The position numbers were made by a program, and so were the translations under genes. Below the pieces are notes generated by a model. It was not told the DNA's origin. It did not search any database and saw only the letters and a program-made list of their open reading frames with translations. A DNA stretch of 64,000 nucleotides from assembly GCF_000429185.2 (NCBI RefSeq), contig NZ_AUBJ02000001.1:2604001-2668000 (forward strand), written 5' to 3'. This DNA is from Actinoalloteichus caeruleus DSM 43889 (GTDB lineage Bacteria > Actinomycetota > Actinomycetes > Mycobacteriales > Pseudonocardiaceae). Positions 1 through 8,740 of this stretch are shown here, piece after piece (position 1 is the first letter of the stretch; each line of letters opens with the position of its first letter).

Positions 1-2
1 TG

Positions 3-104
3 TGCCGGTGTGGGCGGTCGGCGATCAAGCCGTTCTGCGACGGCACCCACGACTCGACCCGGTTCCGCGCCTCGGGGGACCGCGAACGGCCGCCGGGTCG
101 GTGA
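3..104 (+). CDS. CDGSH iron-sulfur domain protein (C-terminal end)
   Basis: The window opens inside a reading frame whose last 33 residues carry the CDGSH-type cluster motif: CRCGRS, then KPFCDGTH. This is the C-X-C...C-DG-[ST]-H arrangement that binds a [2Fe-2S] cluster with three Cys and one His. The frame ends at TGA 102-104. The 5' end lies outside the window, so total length and start are unknown. Small single-domain proteins of this family are common in actinomycetes and often sit next to ferritin-like or heme-oxygenase-like iron proteins, which fits the iron-containing redox enzyme at 419-1446. Confidence 0.85.
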   Translation, partial: CRCGRSAIKPFCDGTHDSTRFRASGDRERPPGR

Positions 105-418
105 CCGGCGGCCGCGCCCGCCGCGTGCTCGACCCCAACTCCCCCTGACGGGCCAGCGGCCCGCCGTCTGACGGGTTCGTGCCCGGGGCGGGCGCGGCGC
201 GCTGGTCACGGTTCTGGCCACCGGCTGGGTGGGGCCGCGAACGGCGCGGCCGGGAGCCTGGCGCGCTCCACGGGCCGGGCGCCTCGTGCGCCCCGTCAGC
301 CGGGAAGGGGCGCGTCCCGGCCGTGGCCTCCCGGTCCGCCGCTGGGCGAGCGGCTCACCACGGGATCTGCTGGTCAGCCAGCGGTCGCTCCGCCGGGCGC
401 CCCGGTGCGGGCCCGGGG
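105..418. other. Intergenic stretch, nothing recognised
   Basis: About 310 bases between two convergent genes. It is very GC-rich and I see no convincing gene, RNA or clear terminator hairpin. Open frames in it are short and lack a ribosome binding site. Confidence 0.5.
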
Positions 419-1446
419 TCAGGGGTGAACGGCGACCGGTGCGGACGGACCCACACCCGAGGCCGAGCGCAGCGTCGAGACGCCCTGCCGCCACCGGCTG
501 AGGGCGAACTCGCCGAACTCCGCCTCCAGCCGCAGGTAACAGGCGGCGCCGAAGAGGGTGTCCCCAGCGGCGTCCGGCCGGGCGAGAGCATGGCTCCCGC
601 ACAGGTCGTTCGCCGCGACCTGCTCGTGCACGGCGTCCGCCTCCACGTGCTCGTCGAAGTACTCGACCGCCTCCGGCGAGCCGCCCAGCCTGCGCAGGCC
701 GCCCCCGATCCGGCGGTTCGGCAGGGTCGAGGTCATCTCGAACGCGGCGAGGTGGCCGAGGGTGGCGCCGAGCCAGCGCCGGTGGAGGCCGAACAGGTGC
801 ATCAGGTTGCTCGCCGCGAGCATCACGGCGGGCGCCTCGTCGACGTAGGCGCCGTAGGCGTCGGACAGGCCCAGTTCACGCATCGTGACCCTGAACAGCT
901 CGGCGTGGATCCGCTCGGGGTGCCCCCCGCCGTACTCGTCCGCCTGGATCTCCACCAGGGCACCCTTGGTGCGGCCGTCCAGGCGCGGCAGGGCCCAACT
1001 GTGCGGGTCCGCCTCCTTCAGGTGGTAGACCGACCGGTGGATGAGGAACTCGCGGAACTGCTCGAGGGTGGCCTCCCGCTGGAGGAAGCTGGCCAGCGGT
1101 GGGCCGTCGGAGTCGGCGATCAGCTGGCGGAGGGCGGCGGGGACGTCCCTGGGGGCGGGGGCTCCGAGAAGGGGGCGAAGGGGAGCAGGGCGGTTTCCCA
1201 GTCCCGTTCGACTCCCGCGCGCCACCCCAGCAGTGCGGGGTTCCACTCCCATCCGTCGTCCACGTCCTCGAAGCCCCGGTAGTGGAGCTCGTAGCAGACC
1301 CACAACGCGAGCTGGAGGTCGTCGTCGTGCCACGGTTCGTCGGTGGCGGCGCCCCGTGGGGGAAGGGAGACCCGCTCGGCGGGGGACTGGCGCAGAACCT
1401 CGATGACCGCGGCGCTCAGTGGTCCCCTGGCTGGGGGAAGGCGCAT
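419..1446 (-). pseudogene. Iron-containing redox enzyme (heme-oxygenase-like), frameshifted
   Basis: The start is ATG at 1446 with a strong ribosome site (AGGAGG) just upstream on the minus strand. The first ~95 residues (from MRLPPARGPL, with LALWVCYELHYRGFEDVDD) and the remaining ~250 (AALRQLIADSDGPPLASFL, then EIQADEYGGGHPERIHAELF and ANDLCGSHALARPDAAG) are in different frames. They match the N- and C-terminal parts of one family, the iron-containing redox enzymes related to heme oxygenase-like diiron proteins. The switch falls at a G/C run at 1151-1161; one extra C there restores a single protein of about 342 residues. The E-x-x-x-D/E-E-Y-G-G-G and H motifs typical of the helical diiron fold are present. 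This is either a real one-base deletion or a sequencing error in a homopolymer. Confidence 0.75.
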
Positions 1447-1717
1447 GTCTCCTCCTGGCGTTCCCGGGCGTCCCCTCGCTCGCTCCCACGCGCGGCGGGA
1501 ACGGGGAGGGGCGCGTCGTCGTCGAACGGGCCCTTCCGCCGCTCGGGGTACCCGGGCGGCGGCGCCCCAACCCGACCCGGGACGGGATGACCCGGGCTGG
1601 TGCGGGTCTGCCCTTCCTGGCTGGCGCGGTTGAGGCGGGAGGGCTCGGGTATCCCACACCCGGCCAGCAGCGCAAGGGCGGTCGAGCGGCGTGGTCGCCC
1701 CCGAGGAGGTCGTCGCG

Positions 1718-2755
1718 ATGAGAGCGGTTCAGTACACGGAGATCGGTGCTCCCCCGGTGGTGGTCGACGTCCCGACGCCCGAGCCCGGGCCCGGGGAGGT
1801 GCTGCTGCGGGTCACCGCCGCCGGCGTGTGCCATTCGGACATCACCGTCATGGACTGGTCGGCCAGCGAGTACCCCTACCCGCTCCCGTTGACCCTGGGC
1901 CATGAGGGCGCCGGGGTGGTGGCGGCGGTCGGACCGGGCGTGGAGTGGGTGACCGAAGGCGAGTCCTGCGTGGTGTACGGCCCGTGGGGGTGCGGCACCT
2001 GCCGGAAGTGCACGGTCGGGAAGGAGAACTACTGCCTGCGCGCGGACCGGTTGGGCATCCGACCTCCTGGTCTCGGCGCGCCCGGCGCGCTGGCCGAGTA
2101 CCTGTTGGTGGACGATCCCCGGCACCTGGTCCCGATCGGGGACCTCGATCCGGTGCGCGCGGTGCCGCTGACCGATGCCGGCCTCACCCCGTACCACGCC
2201 ATCGCGCGGTCGGCGTCGAAGCTGGTGCCCGGGAGCACGGCGGTGGTGATCGGGGCCGGTGGTCTGGGGCACCTGGGCATCCAGATCCTGCGCGCCACGA
2301 CGTCCGCGCGGGTGGTGGCGCTCGACGTCAGTGAGGAGAAGATGGCACTCGCCCGCGAGGTGGGGGCGCACGTGGTCTTCCCTTCCGACCAGCGGGCGCC
2401 GGAGGCGGTGCGCGAACTGACCGGGGGCGGCGCCGACGTGGTGCTCGACTTCGTCGGTCTGCCCGCGACCGCCGCGATCGCCGCCGCCTGCGCCGGCGTG
2501 GAGAGCGACGTGGTGCTCGTCGGTGTGGAGGGCGGGTCCGTGGAGGTGGGGTTCGGGACCCTGCCGTTCGAGACGACGGTCACCGCGCCGTACTGGGGCA
2601 GTCGGGGGGAGCTGCTGGAGGTGCTGGACCTCGCGCGGTCGGGTCAGGTTGAGGCCGAGGTCGAACGGTACGGGTTGGAGGAGGCGCCGGCCGTGTACGA
2701 GCGGCTGCGGGCTCGGCGCATCCGGGGTCGAGGGGTGATCGTGCCGGGTGGGTGA
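1718..2755 (+). CDS. Zinc-dependent NAD(P)+ alcohol dehydrogenase, MDR family
   Basis: 345 residues, the usual length of the zinc medium-chain dehydrogenases. The catalytic zinc region is visible as GVCHSD and GHEGAG. The structural zinc lobe has four cysteines spaced as CGTCRKCTVGKENYC. The dinucleotide-binding loop is VVIGAGGLGHLG. The start ATG at 1718 was chosen because GAGGAGG lies at 1703-1709 and homology begins at MRAVQYTEIG. It stands alone between a minus-strand gene on each side. The acidic end of the second beta strand (VVALDVSEEK) favours NAD+. The substrate cannot be told from sequence; secondary or aromatic alcohols are plausible. Confidence 0.9.
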   Translation: MRAVQYTEIGAPPVVVDVPTPEPGPGEVLLRVTAAGVCHSDITVMDWSASEYPYPLPLTLGHEGAGVVAAVGPGVEWVTEGESCVVYGPWGCGTCRKCTVGKENYCLRADRLGIRPPGLGAPGALAEYLLVDDPRHLVPIGDLDPVRAVPLTDAGLTPYHAIARSASKLVPGSTAVVIGAGGLGHLGIQILRATTSARVVALDVSEEKMALAREVGAHVVFPSDQRAPEAVRELTGGGADVVLDFVGLPATAAIAAACAGVESDVVLVGVEGGSVEVGFGTLPFETTVTAPYWGSRGELLEVLDLARSGQVEAEVERYGLEEAPAVYERLRARRIRGRGVIVPGG

Positions 2756-2792
2756 CGTGGCCGGGCCGGCGTCGGGGTCCGTTGGTGGGTGG

Positions 2793-3539
2793 TCACCGCT
2801 GGTCGAGTGCGTGGTGCACCCAGACGTTCGGCTCGACGTAAACGGCGTGGTCGGCGTCGACGTCGACCACGACCGGGACCAGCGCTCCGGGCACCTCCAC
2901 GGGGCCGCTGCTGGTCAGGGGGAGGTCCGTCCACTCACGCCACTGCTCGAGGCTGCCGGCGATGGTCATGGAGGCGGGGCAGGGGCGGAGCAGACGACCC
3001 CCGGCCCTGGCGTGCACCCGCAGCCACGGGTCGGCGGGCAGGCCGTCGTCCCGGGTTTCCCGTGCGTACTCGCCCATCGGCTGCCGGGGCCGCTGGTGCT
3101 TGTGGGTGGGCCGGACGGGCGCGACTAGGTCGCCGAACCGCAGCCGCCGGCAGTTGTCGGCGAGCAGCGCCAGGACGCGCGCGGCGAGGCCCCTGCCCTG
3201 GAGGTCGATCCGCACGGAGATCTCCAGGGCGCTGACCGCGTTCGGGGTGATCCCCTCGCGGTCCTGGAGGAACGCCGTGGTGAGCACCCAGTCCCAGCCG
3301 CCGGGGCCGAGTTCGTCCGGGTCGCGGTCCGACCAGTGGAACGGCACGCTGTGGACCTTGGCCACCACCTCGTCACCGTCGAGCACGACGAGCTGGAACT
3401 CCGGGAACCGGTCCACGGCCAGGTCGAGCAGCGCGGTGACGGGGTCGTGGTCGATGAAGGCGGGCCAGCCACTGTCGAGTTCCCACAACTCGTTCTCGAG
3501 GTCGGGGCGCTCCACCATGGTCACCGTGCGCAGGTCCAT
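2793..3539 (-). CDS. GNAT-like N-acetyltransferase
   Basis: 248 residues. The middle carries a GNAT-like core: the beta strand ALEISVRIDLQGRGLAARVL holds the Q/R-x-x-G-x-G/A acetyl-CoA loop as QGRGLA, and upstream FQLVVLDGDEVVAKVHSVPF is a typical GNAT strand pair. The C-terminal third (YARETRDDGLPADPWLRVHA and onwards) matches the long form of the family in which catalysis has not been shown. The ATG at 3539 was chosen where recognisable sequence begins (MDLRTVTMVERPD); the ribosome site is weak. The gene is convergent with the alcohol dehydrogenase, with 37 bases between them. The acceptor substrate is unknown. Confidence 0.7.
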   Translation of the reverse strand: MDLRTVTMVERPDLENELWELDSGWPAFIDHDPVTALLDLAVDRFPEFQLVVLDGDEVVAKVHSVPFHWSDRDPDELGPGGWDWVLTTAFLQDREGITPNAVSALEISVRIDLQGRGLAARVLALLADNCRRLRFGDLVAPVRPTHKHQRPRQPMGEYARETRDDGLPADPWLRVHARAGGRLLRPCPASMTIAGSLEQWREWTDLPLTSSGPVEVPGALVPVVVDVDADHAVYVEPNVWVHHALDQR

Positions 3540-3716
3540 CCCGCGAGGATGCGGAGCCGGGCACCCTCCTGTCCAGCGAATTGTCGGCCGCGGTGCCGCG
3601 CGGTCGCCTTCCGGTGGGGATGACCGCCGGGACGATCGCGCGGACACGGCCGTTTCGTTCCGCCGGTCGTCGTGGTCGCCCGTGGGTCGGCTGGGCCGTG
3701 CCCCCACCGGTCGGCC

Positions 3717-5216
3717 TCAGGTGGTTCCCGGTCGCGGGTCCGTCCGCCACGCCTCGGGGTGGCCGCCGGTCGGGGACGCGCGGTGGCGGCGCTGCCGGAG
3801 TTCCGTCACCGCGAGGACCAGTGCGGCCAGGACGAAGGCGACCGCGCACAGCATCGCCACGGACAGCGCGACCGGCCATCCGCCCCGCGCCGTGCCCACG
3901 GCGCCGTGCAGGGCGGCCGAGAGCACCGCCGTCCCGATGGCCGTGCCGATGCGCTGCCCGGTCTGGAGCACTCCCCCGGCAACCCCGGCGAGGGTGCCGG
4001 GGACGCATTCGAGGGTGAGCGTGGTGTTGGGTGAGATCACCGCACCTCCCCCGATGCCGGCCACCAGCAGGGGACCCGCCATCGCCAGGGCCAGGTGGTC
4101 GGTGGGGGCGAGCGGGGCGATCAGGGCGACGGCGCCGAGGCCGAGCGCGACCAGGACCAGGCCCGTCACGGTGAGGCGGCGCCCCCAGGTGGGCACGAGT
4201 CGGCCCGCCACCACGGCGGTCACGGCCGAGCCGAGGGCGAAGGGGGTGACGGCGAGCCCCGACTCCAGCGCCGAGTAGCCGAGGCCGGTCTGGAAGAAGA
4301 CCGCCAGCACCAGCCAGATGCCGCTGAAGCCGCAGAAGTACACGGTGGCCAGGGCGACGCCGGTGGCGTAGCCGGGGGTTCCGGTGAACAGCCGGAGGTC
4401 CAGCAGCGGGAGCCGGCCGGCGGCGGCGACCCGCCGCTCCCACCGGAGGAAGAGCAGGAGGGCGAGAGCCGAGACGGCGAAGAGCCACCAGAGGCGGGCC
4501 AGGCCGCCGTCCTCGGCCTGGACCAGCGGCAGGAGGAACGTGAACACCGCGACGCCGAGCAGCGCGGCGCCGACGAGGTCGAGCCGCCGTCCCACCGCGC
4601 CGCGGCCGGTGTGCCTCGGCAGCAGGCGCAGCGCGGCCACCAGCGTGAGCAGGGCGATGGGCACGTTGACGTAGAACACCCAGCGCCATCCGGTGTCGGC
4701 GCCGAAGAGACCGATGATGACCCCGCCGAGGACAGGTCCCACCGCGGTGGAGATCCCCACGGTCGCCCCGAACATCCCGAAGGCCCGACCGCGTTCCGGT
4801 CCCCGGAAGAGGTCCTGGATGAGGCCCGTGTTCTGCGGGGTCAGCAGTCCGGCGGCGGCTCCCTGGAGGAGTCGGGCCGCGACGAGCACGGCGATGTGGT
4901 GCGCCGCGCCCGCGAGGGCGCTCGTGACCGCGAAGGCGCTGATGGCGATGAGGAACATCCGCCGGCGTCCGACGGCGTCGCCGAGCCGGCCGCCCGCGAC
5001 GAGGGTGAGGCCGAAGGTGAGGGCGTACCCGGAGACGACCCACTGGACGTCGGCCGGGGAGGCCGCCAACCCCCGTTGGATGGAGGGCAGGGCGACGTTG
5101 ACGATGCTGACGTCGAGCAGCCCCATGAAGCCCGCGCCGAGGGTGATGCCCAGTGCTCGCCAGCGTCGGGGGTCGGGCTCGTCGGTGCCGCCGGTGCGGC
5201 TCGGCTCTGGTCGCAC
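3717..5216 (-). CDS. DHA2-family MFS drug exporter (EmrB/QacA type)
   Basis: 499 residues with about 14 hydrophobic segments, the DHA2 layout. Family signatures are the motif D1-like GLLDVSIVNVALPSIQRGLA in helix 1, the motif A-like GGRLGDAVGRRRMF between helices 2 and 3, and the motif C-like VGPVLGGVIIG. Proton-driven export of toxic organic compounds is the usual role. The start is GTG at 5216, preceded by GAAGG with almost no spacer, so a slightly different start is possible. No TetR or MarR partner is adjacent; the nearest upstream gene is divergent, 500 bases away. Confidence 0.88.
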   Translation of the reverse strand: MRPEPSRTGGTDEPDPRRWRALGITLGAGFMGLLDVSIVNVALPSIQRGLAASPADVQWVVSGYALTFGLTLVAGGRLGDAVGRRRMFLIAISAFAVTSALAGAAHHIAVLVAARLLQGAAAGLLTPQNTGLIQDLFRGPERGRAFGMFGATVGISTAVGPVLGGVIIGLFGADTGWRWVFYVNVPIALLTLVAALRLLPRHTGRGAVGRRLDLVGAALLGVAVFTFLLPLVQAEDGGLARLWWLFAVSALALLLFLRWERRVAAAGRLPLLDLRLFTGTPGYATGVALATVYFCGFSGIWLVLAVFFQTGLGYSALESGLAVTPFALGSAVTAVVAGRLVPTWGRRLTVTGLVLVALGLGAVALIAPLAPTDHLALAMAGPLLVAGIGGGAVISPNTTLTLECVPGTLAGVAGGVLQTGQRIGTAIGTAVLSAALHGAVGTARGGWPVALSVAMLCAVAFVLAALVLAVTELRQRRHRASPTGGHPEAWRTDPRPGTT

Positions 5217-5718
5217 CCTTCGGAACTACCCCGGCCGGGGACGCACCTACCCCGGGGCCGGTCGGCCCCGCCCTGCCGTGGTGCGCTCCGATCCCGGAGC
5301 AGCGGGCGCGGGGAGGCCGGTGGCCGGTGGGCGGGGCGAGACGGGGCGCCGTCCGGCCCCGGCCCCGCCGTGCGGCTCGGTCGGCCCCGCCAGCCCCCCA
5401 GTCGCACCGCGGGCGGGCGTCCACTGGACCGTTCGGACGATCGGGTGAGCAGAACGCACGACGGCGGACGGCCCAGCGCCGAGCGGTGTCGTCGACGACC
5501 GACGAACCCGAGATCTTGTAGGTTTCTCACAAACATGCTGACATCGCCAGTCGAGCATTGATCGCCCCAGAAGGCCGGGGTACGCTTTCGTTGCTTCCGG
5601 GAGCATTTCGAGGAATAACGGCGGAAAAGAACGCGGAATAGTGCGCGAACGCCGTTCCACACGTCAGTCACATTACTCGCAACCCAGATCCAAGTTGTTT
5701 CACTGGGGAGGATCAGTG
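5217..5718. promoter_or_regulatory. Divergent intergenic region
   Basis: About 500 bases between the minus-strand exporter and the plus-strand Tat peptide gene. The right half (about 5510-5700) is clearly less GC-rich than the surroundings, as expected for promoters. GGGGAGG at 5705-5711 is the ribosome site of the next gene. No hairpin, RNA or extra gene stood out. Confidence 0.4.
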
Positions 5719-5910
5719 GTGTCCGAGAATACGACGAACCGTCGAAGATTCCTGGGGGCGGCCGGTCTCGCGGCCGTCGCCACGGCCGGACTGGCGCTCG
5801 TCCCCGCCACCGCGATCGCCGTGGACCGGGGTGCCGCCGCCACGGCGGACCCGTCCACCGGCGAACCCCTCGACGCCGGGGTCGACTGCGACAGGGAGTA
5901 CCAGCCGTGA
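5719..5910 (+). CDS. Short Tat signal-peptide protein overlapping the amidase gene
   Basis: 63 residues. The N-terminus has a textbook twin-arginine signal: NRRRFLGAAGLAAVATAG followed by a hydrophobic run and an AxA-like site (ATAIAVD). Only about 30 residues follow (GAAATADPSTG..., DCDREYQP), with no domain. There are two in-frame GTG codons, at 5716 and 5719; 5719 gives better spacing from GGGAGG at 5706-5711. Its stop overlaps the GTG start of the amidase (GTGA at 5907-5910), so the two are translationally coupled. The downstream amidase has no signal of its own. This may be a secreted enzyme split from its export signal by a frameshift. Confidence 0.7.
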   Translation: MSENTTNRRRFLGAAGLAAVATAGLALVPATAIAVDRGAAATADPSTGEPLDAGVDCDREYQP

Positions 5911-6662
5911 CGACTTTCGTGAGCCGCTCGGGCTGGGGTGCCCGGGCCTGGACGAACAGATCCACCAACATCACCCCGCAGAACGGCGGCGTGGCCGTGC
6001 ACTACGTCGGTGCCGGCTCGGTGGCCAGGCAGGACCACGCCGACTGCGCCGCCCAGGTGCGCGGTATCCAGAACCAGCACATGGACGGGAACGGGTGGGC
6101 CGACATCGCCTACACGTACCTGGTGTGCGTGCACGACCACGTTTTCACGGGTCGGGGGACGAACACCCGCACCGCCGCCAACGGATCGAATTCGGGAAAC
6201 CAGGACTGGTACGCGGTCTGCGCGTTGATCGGTTCCTCGGACTCGGTTCCCACGGCACTCGTGAATGGGATCAGGTCGGCGATCGAGACGCTGCGGGCGA
6301 CCGGGAACGCGGCGAACGGCATCACCGGCCACCGGGACCACGTCGCGACGTCGTGCCCGGGCGAGATCCTCTACGGAATGGTCGGCGACGGTTCGCTCGA
6401 CCCGGGCGGAGGCGGCGGTGGGCCGGGCAACCCGCCGGGCTGGCCCGGGGTGTACTTCAGGTATCCGCCGATCACCCGACACGCCAGCGTGTCCACCTGG
6501 CAGGGGCGGATGAGCGAACGCGGGTGGTCGATCACGGTGGACGGGGCCTACGGCCAGGCGTCCAAGGACGTCTGCCTCGCCTTCCAGCGGGAGAAGGGGT
6601 TGACCGCCGACGGCGTCGTCGGTCCCGCGACCTGGAACGCGGCGTGGACCGCGCCGCTCTGA
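5907..6662 (+). CDS. Peptidoglycan amidase (PGRP/amidase_2) with peptidoglycan-binding domain
   Basis: 251 residues. Residues ~5-165 form a PGRP-like N-acetylmuramoyl-L-alanine amidase; visible zinc ligands are H32 (AVHYVG), H142 (GHRDH) and C150 (SCPGE). A glycine/proline linker follows (GGGGGGPGNPPGWPG). Residues ~180-250 form a PG_binding_1 domain (VDGAYGQASKDVCLAFQREK, then LTADGVVGPATW). It should cut the amide bond between muramic acid and the stem peptide outside the cell, yet the ORF starts without a signal peptide. The Tat signal is in the overlapping upstream gene. No antibiotic or phage genes are nearby, so a wall-remodelling role is more likely than a prophage lysin. Confidence 0.88.
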   Translation: MTTFVSRSGWGARAWTNRSTNITPQNGGVAVHYVGAGSVARQDHADCAAQVRGIQNQHMDGNGWADIAYTYLVCVHDHVFTGRGTNTRTAANGSNSGNQDWYAVCALIGSSDSVPTALVNGIRSAIETLRATGNAANGITGHRDHVATSCPGEILYGMVGDGSLDPGGGGGGPGNPPGWPGVYFRYPPITRHASVSTWQGRMSERGWSITVDGAYGQASKDVCLAFQREKGLTADGVVGPATWNAAWTAPL

Positions 6663-6878
6663 TCGCCAGCGGCCCCCCGAGGGGGTGAGCCGACGGTCCC
6701 GGCCCGGGCACCACCAGCCACTCAGCCTTTCGGGTGACATCAGCCGGTCGCTCTCGCCGGGCACGGGCGGAACGGGGTATCGATCACGTGGCGCGTCCCG
6801 CGCGGGGCGCGTCACGACCACGTTCCGTCAACAGGGACTCCCCGCCGTCGCCACGCGGGAGCACCGGAAGGGCGTTCG

Positions 6879-7277
6879 ATGCCGAAACCGCCACTGCCCC
6901 AGCACCTCGTCGACTTCCTCGAGAAACCGCAACCGGCCGTGATGGCCACCGTGCGCCCGGAGGGTGGCCCCGTCTCGGTGGCCACCTGGTACCTGTGGGA
7001 GAAGGGCCGGGTGTTGCTCAACATGGACGCCGGCCGCAGTAGGCTGCGCCACCTCCGCGCCGATCCGGCGGTCTCGCTCACCGTGCTCGACAGCGAGAGC
7101 TGGTACCGGCACGTCAGCCTGCGTGGCCGCGTCGTCGAGCTGGTGGACGACCCGACCCTGGCCGACATCGACCGGCTCTCCCGGCACTACGGCGGGGACG
7201 CCTATCCGGTTCGGGACCGGGCGCGGGTCAGCGCGTGGATGGAGATCGACCACTGGCACGCGTGGAACGTCGAGTGA
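6879..7277 (+). CDS. PPOX-class F420-dependent oxidoreductase
   Basis: 132 residues, a single split-barrel flavin/F420-binding domain. The N-terminal strand PAVMATVRPEGGPVSVATWY and the cofactor-phosphate loop around GRSRLRHLRADPAVSLTVLD match the PPOX/TIGR03618-type family common in actinomycetes. The ATG at 6879 has GGAAGGG at 6866-6872. The protein ends soon after HAWNVE, the normal size. It may reduce an unknown substrate with F420H2, or act in oxidative defence. It lies 110 bases before the nitric oxide synthase gene on the same strand, which could mean joint expression but is not proof. Confidence 0.85.
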   Translation: MPKPPLPQHLVDFLEKPQPAVMATVRPEGGPVSVATWYLWEKGRVLLNMDAGRSRLRHLRADPAVSLTVLDSESWYRHVSLRGRVVELVDDPTLADIDRLSRHYGGDAYPVRDRARVSAWMEIDHWHAWNVE

Positions 7278-7387
7278 GGGACGATGTCCCGGGCCTCCTC
7301 CCGCTGTCACACGCCGTGAACGAACTCGGCAGGTAATCCCCGGTCGGGTGTTCGCGATCGGGGGATTTCACCGATAGGTTCCCTGAG

Positions 7388-8674
7388 GTGACTTCCGACA
7401 ACGGCGCATGGCAATTACCGGGGCACCTCGCCACGGGAGTGGAGGCGCCGACCCCGGCGGCCCCGGTCGACATGGACGAGGCGGAGGAGTTCCTGCGCCT
7501 CTTCCACGGGGAGAACCCCGACGCCGGTCCCGTCGAACCCCGGATCCGGTGGGTGCGGACGGAGATCGAACTCACCGGCTCCTACCACCACACCTCGGCG
7601 GAACTGGCGTTCGGCGCCCGCGTCGCCTGGCGCAACAGCGCCCGCTGCATCGGGCGGCTGTACTGGCGCAGCCTCCGCGTTCGGGACATGCGTTCGGTCC
7701 ACCGGGCGGCGGACATCGCCGAGCAGTGCGTACGCCACCTCCACACCGCCTACAACGGCGGGCGGCTCCGGCCCGTCATGACGGTCTTCGCGCCCGACCG
7801 CCCGGACTCGCCCGCGCCGCTCATCTGGAACGAGCAGCTCGTGCGGTACGCGGGGTACCGGCTCTCCGACGGCTCCGTGCTGGGAGATCCCCGGTACGTG
7901 GACTTCACCACCTCGTTGATCGAACGCGGGTGGCGCCCACCGGAGCCGAAGGGCCCGTTCGACGTGCTCCCACTGCTGGTGGAGACCCCCGGGGAGGGGC
8001 CGGTGCTCGCGCCCGTCCCCCGGGACGCGGTGGCGGAGGTACCGCTGAGCCACCCCGAGCTGCCCTGGTTCGCCGAACTCGGACTGCGGTGGCACGCCGT
8101 CCCCGCGATCAGCAACATGCGGATGTCGATCGGAGGCGTCTCCTACCCCACCGCACCGTTCAACGGCTGGTACATGGGCACCGAGATCGGGGCCCGCAAC
8201 CTCGCCGACCACGACCGCTACGACGTGCTCCCCGAGGTGGCCGAGCGGTTGGGCCTGGACACCGGCGGTGAGCGGACGCTGTGGCGCGACCGCGCGCTGG
8301 TCGAGGTCAACCGGGCCGTCCTCCACTCGTTCGAGCGGCACGGCGTCACGATCACCGACCACCACACCGAGTCCCGCCGCTTCCTCAAGCACGTGGAGAA
8401 GGAGGAGAAGGCGGGACGCCGATGCCCCGCCGACTGGAGCTGGATCGTGCCCCCCATGTCGGGCGCGCTCACCCCGGTCTTCCACCGCTACTACGACACC
8501 GACCACCTGCGACCGGAGTTCGTGGTCGACGACGCGGCCTCGGAGCGTGGGCTGCGGGGCACCGGACCCGGGTGCCCGGTGACCGGCCAGCGGTCCGCCG
8601 AGGACGGGGTGGCCCCGCCCCTGCTGTGGCAGTACCTGGGCTCCCGCCCACCCAGCGTGGCCGAGGCGCCCTGA
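7388..8674 (+). CDS. nos: Bacterial nitric oxide synthase, oxygenase domain only
   Basis: 428 residues. The heme thiolate motif is visible as WRNSARCIGR, with C87 as axial ligand. The substrate and pterin region is conserved further on: ISNMRMSIGGVSYPTAPFNG, WYMGTEIGARNLADHDRY, and a long C-terminal part with HVEKEEKAGRRCPADWSWIV and PPMSG. This is the oxygenase module that makes NO and citrulline from L-arginine; like most bacterial versions it has no fused reductase, and none is encoded nearby. The start is GTG at 7388. The last ~40 residues (after VDDAASERG) look like a loose tail with one more CPVTGQR segment. In actinomycetes NO has been linked to stress defence and to nitration of natural products; nothing here indicates a biosynthetic cluster. 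Confidence 0.93.
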   Translation: MTSDNGAWQLPGHLATGVEAPTPAAPVDMDEAEEFLRLFHGENPDAGPVEPRIRWVRTEIELTGSYHHTSAELAFGARVAWRNSARCIGRLYWRSLRVRDMRSVHRAADIAEQCVRHLHTAYNGGRLRPVMTVFAPDRPDSPAPLIWNEQLVRYAGYRLSDGSVLGDPRYVDFTTSLIERGWRPPEPKGPFDVLPLLVETPGEGPVLAPVPRDAVAEVPLSHPELPWFAELGLRWHAVPAISNMRMSIGGVSYPTAPFNGWYMGTEIGARNLADHDRYDVLPEVAERLGLDTGGERTLWRDRALVEVNRAVLHSFERHGVTITDHHTESRRFLKHVEKEEKAGRRCPADWSWIVPPMSGALTPVFHRYYDTDHLRPEFVVDDAASERGLRGTGPGCPVTGQRSAEDGVAPPLLWQYLGSRPPSVAEAP

Positions 8675-8685
8675 GCAGCCCTGAG

Positions 8686-8702
8686 CCGCCCCGGCGGGGC
8701 GG
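8686..8702. terminator. Hairpin between convergent genes
   Basis: A perfect 7-bp GC stem (CCGCCCC / GGGGCGG) with a 3-base loop lies just after the nitric oxide synthase stop and before the end of the convergent NmrA-like gene. There is no T run, as is usual in this GC range. It probably ends transcripts from one or both sides. Confidence 0.5.
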
Positions 8703-8740
8703 TCGGACGGCGTTCCCGGCCGGCCGCCCTCATTCCGCTG

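Noticed and set aside
2523-2738. Small open frame inside the alcohol dehydrogenase
   Set aside because: Arg/Gly/Ser-rich shadow frame without ribosome site.
5907-6662. Considered a phage endolysin
   Set aside because: No holin, tail or integrase genes are near, and the upstream Tat signal peptide suits a host wall enzyme.
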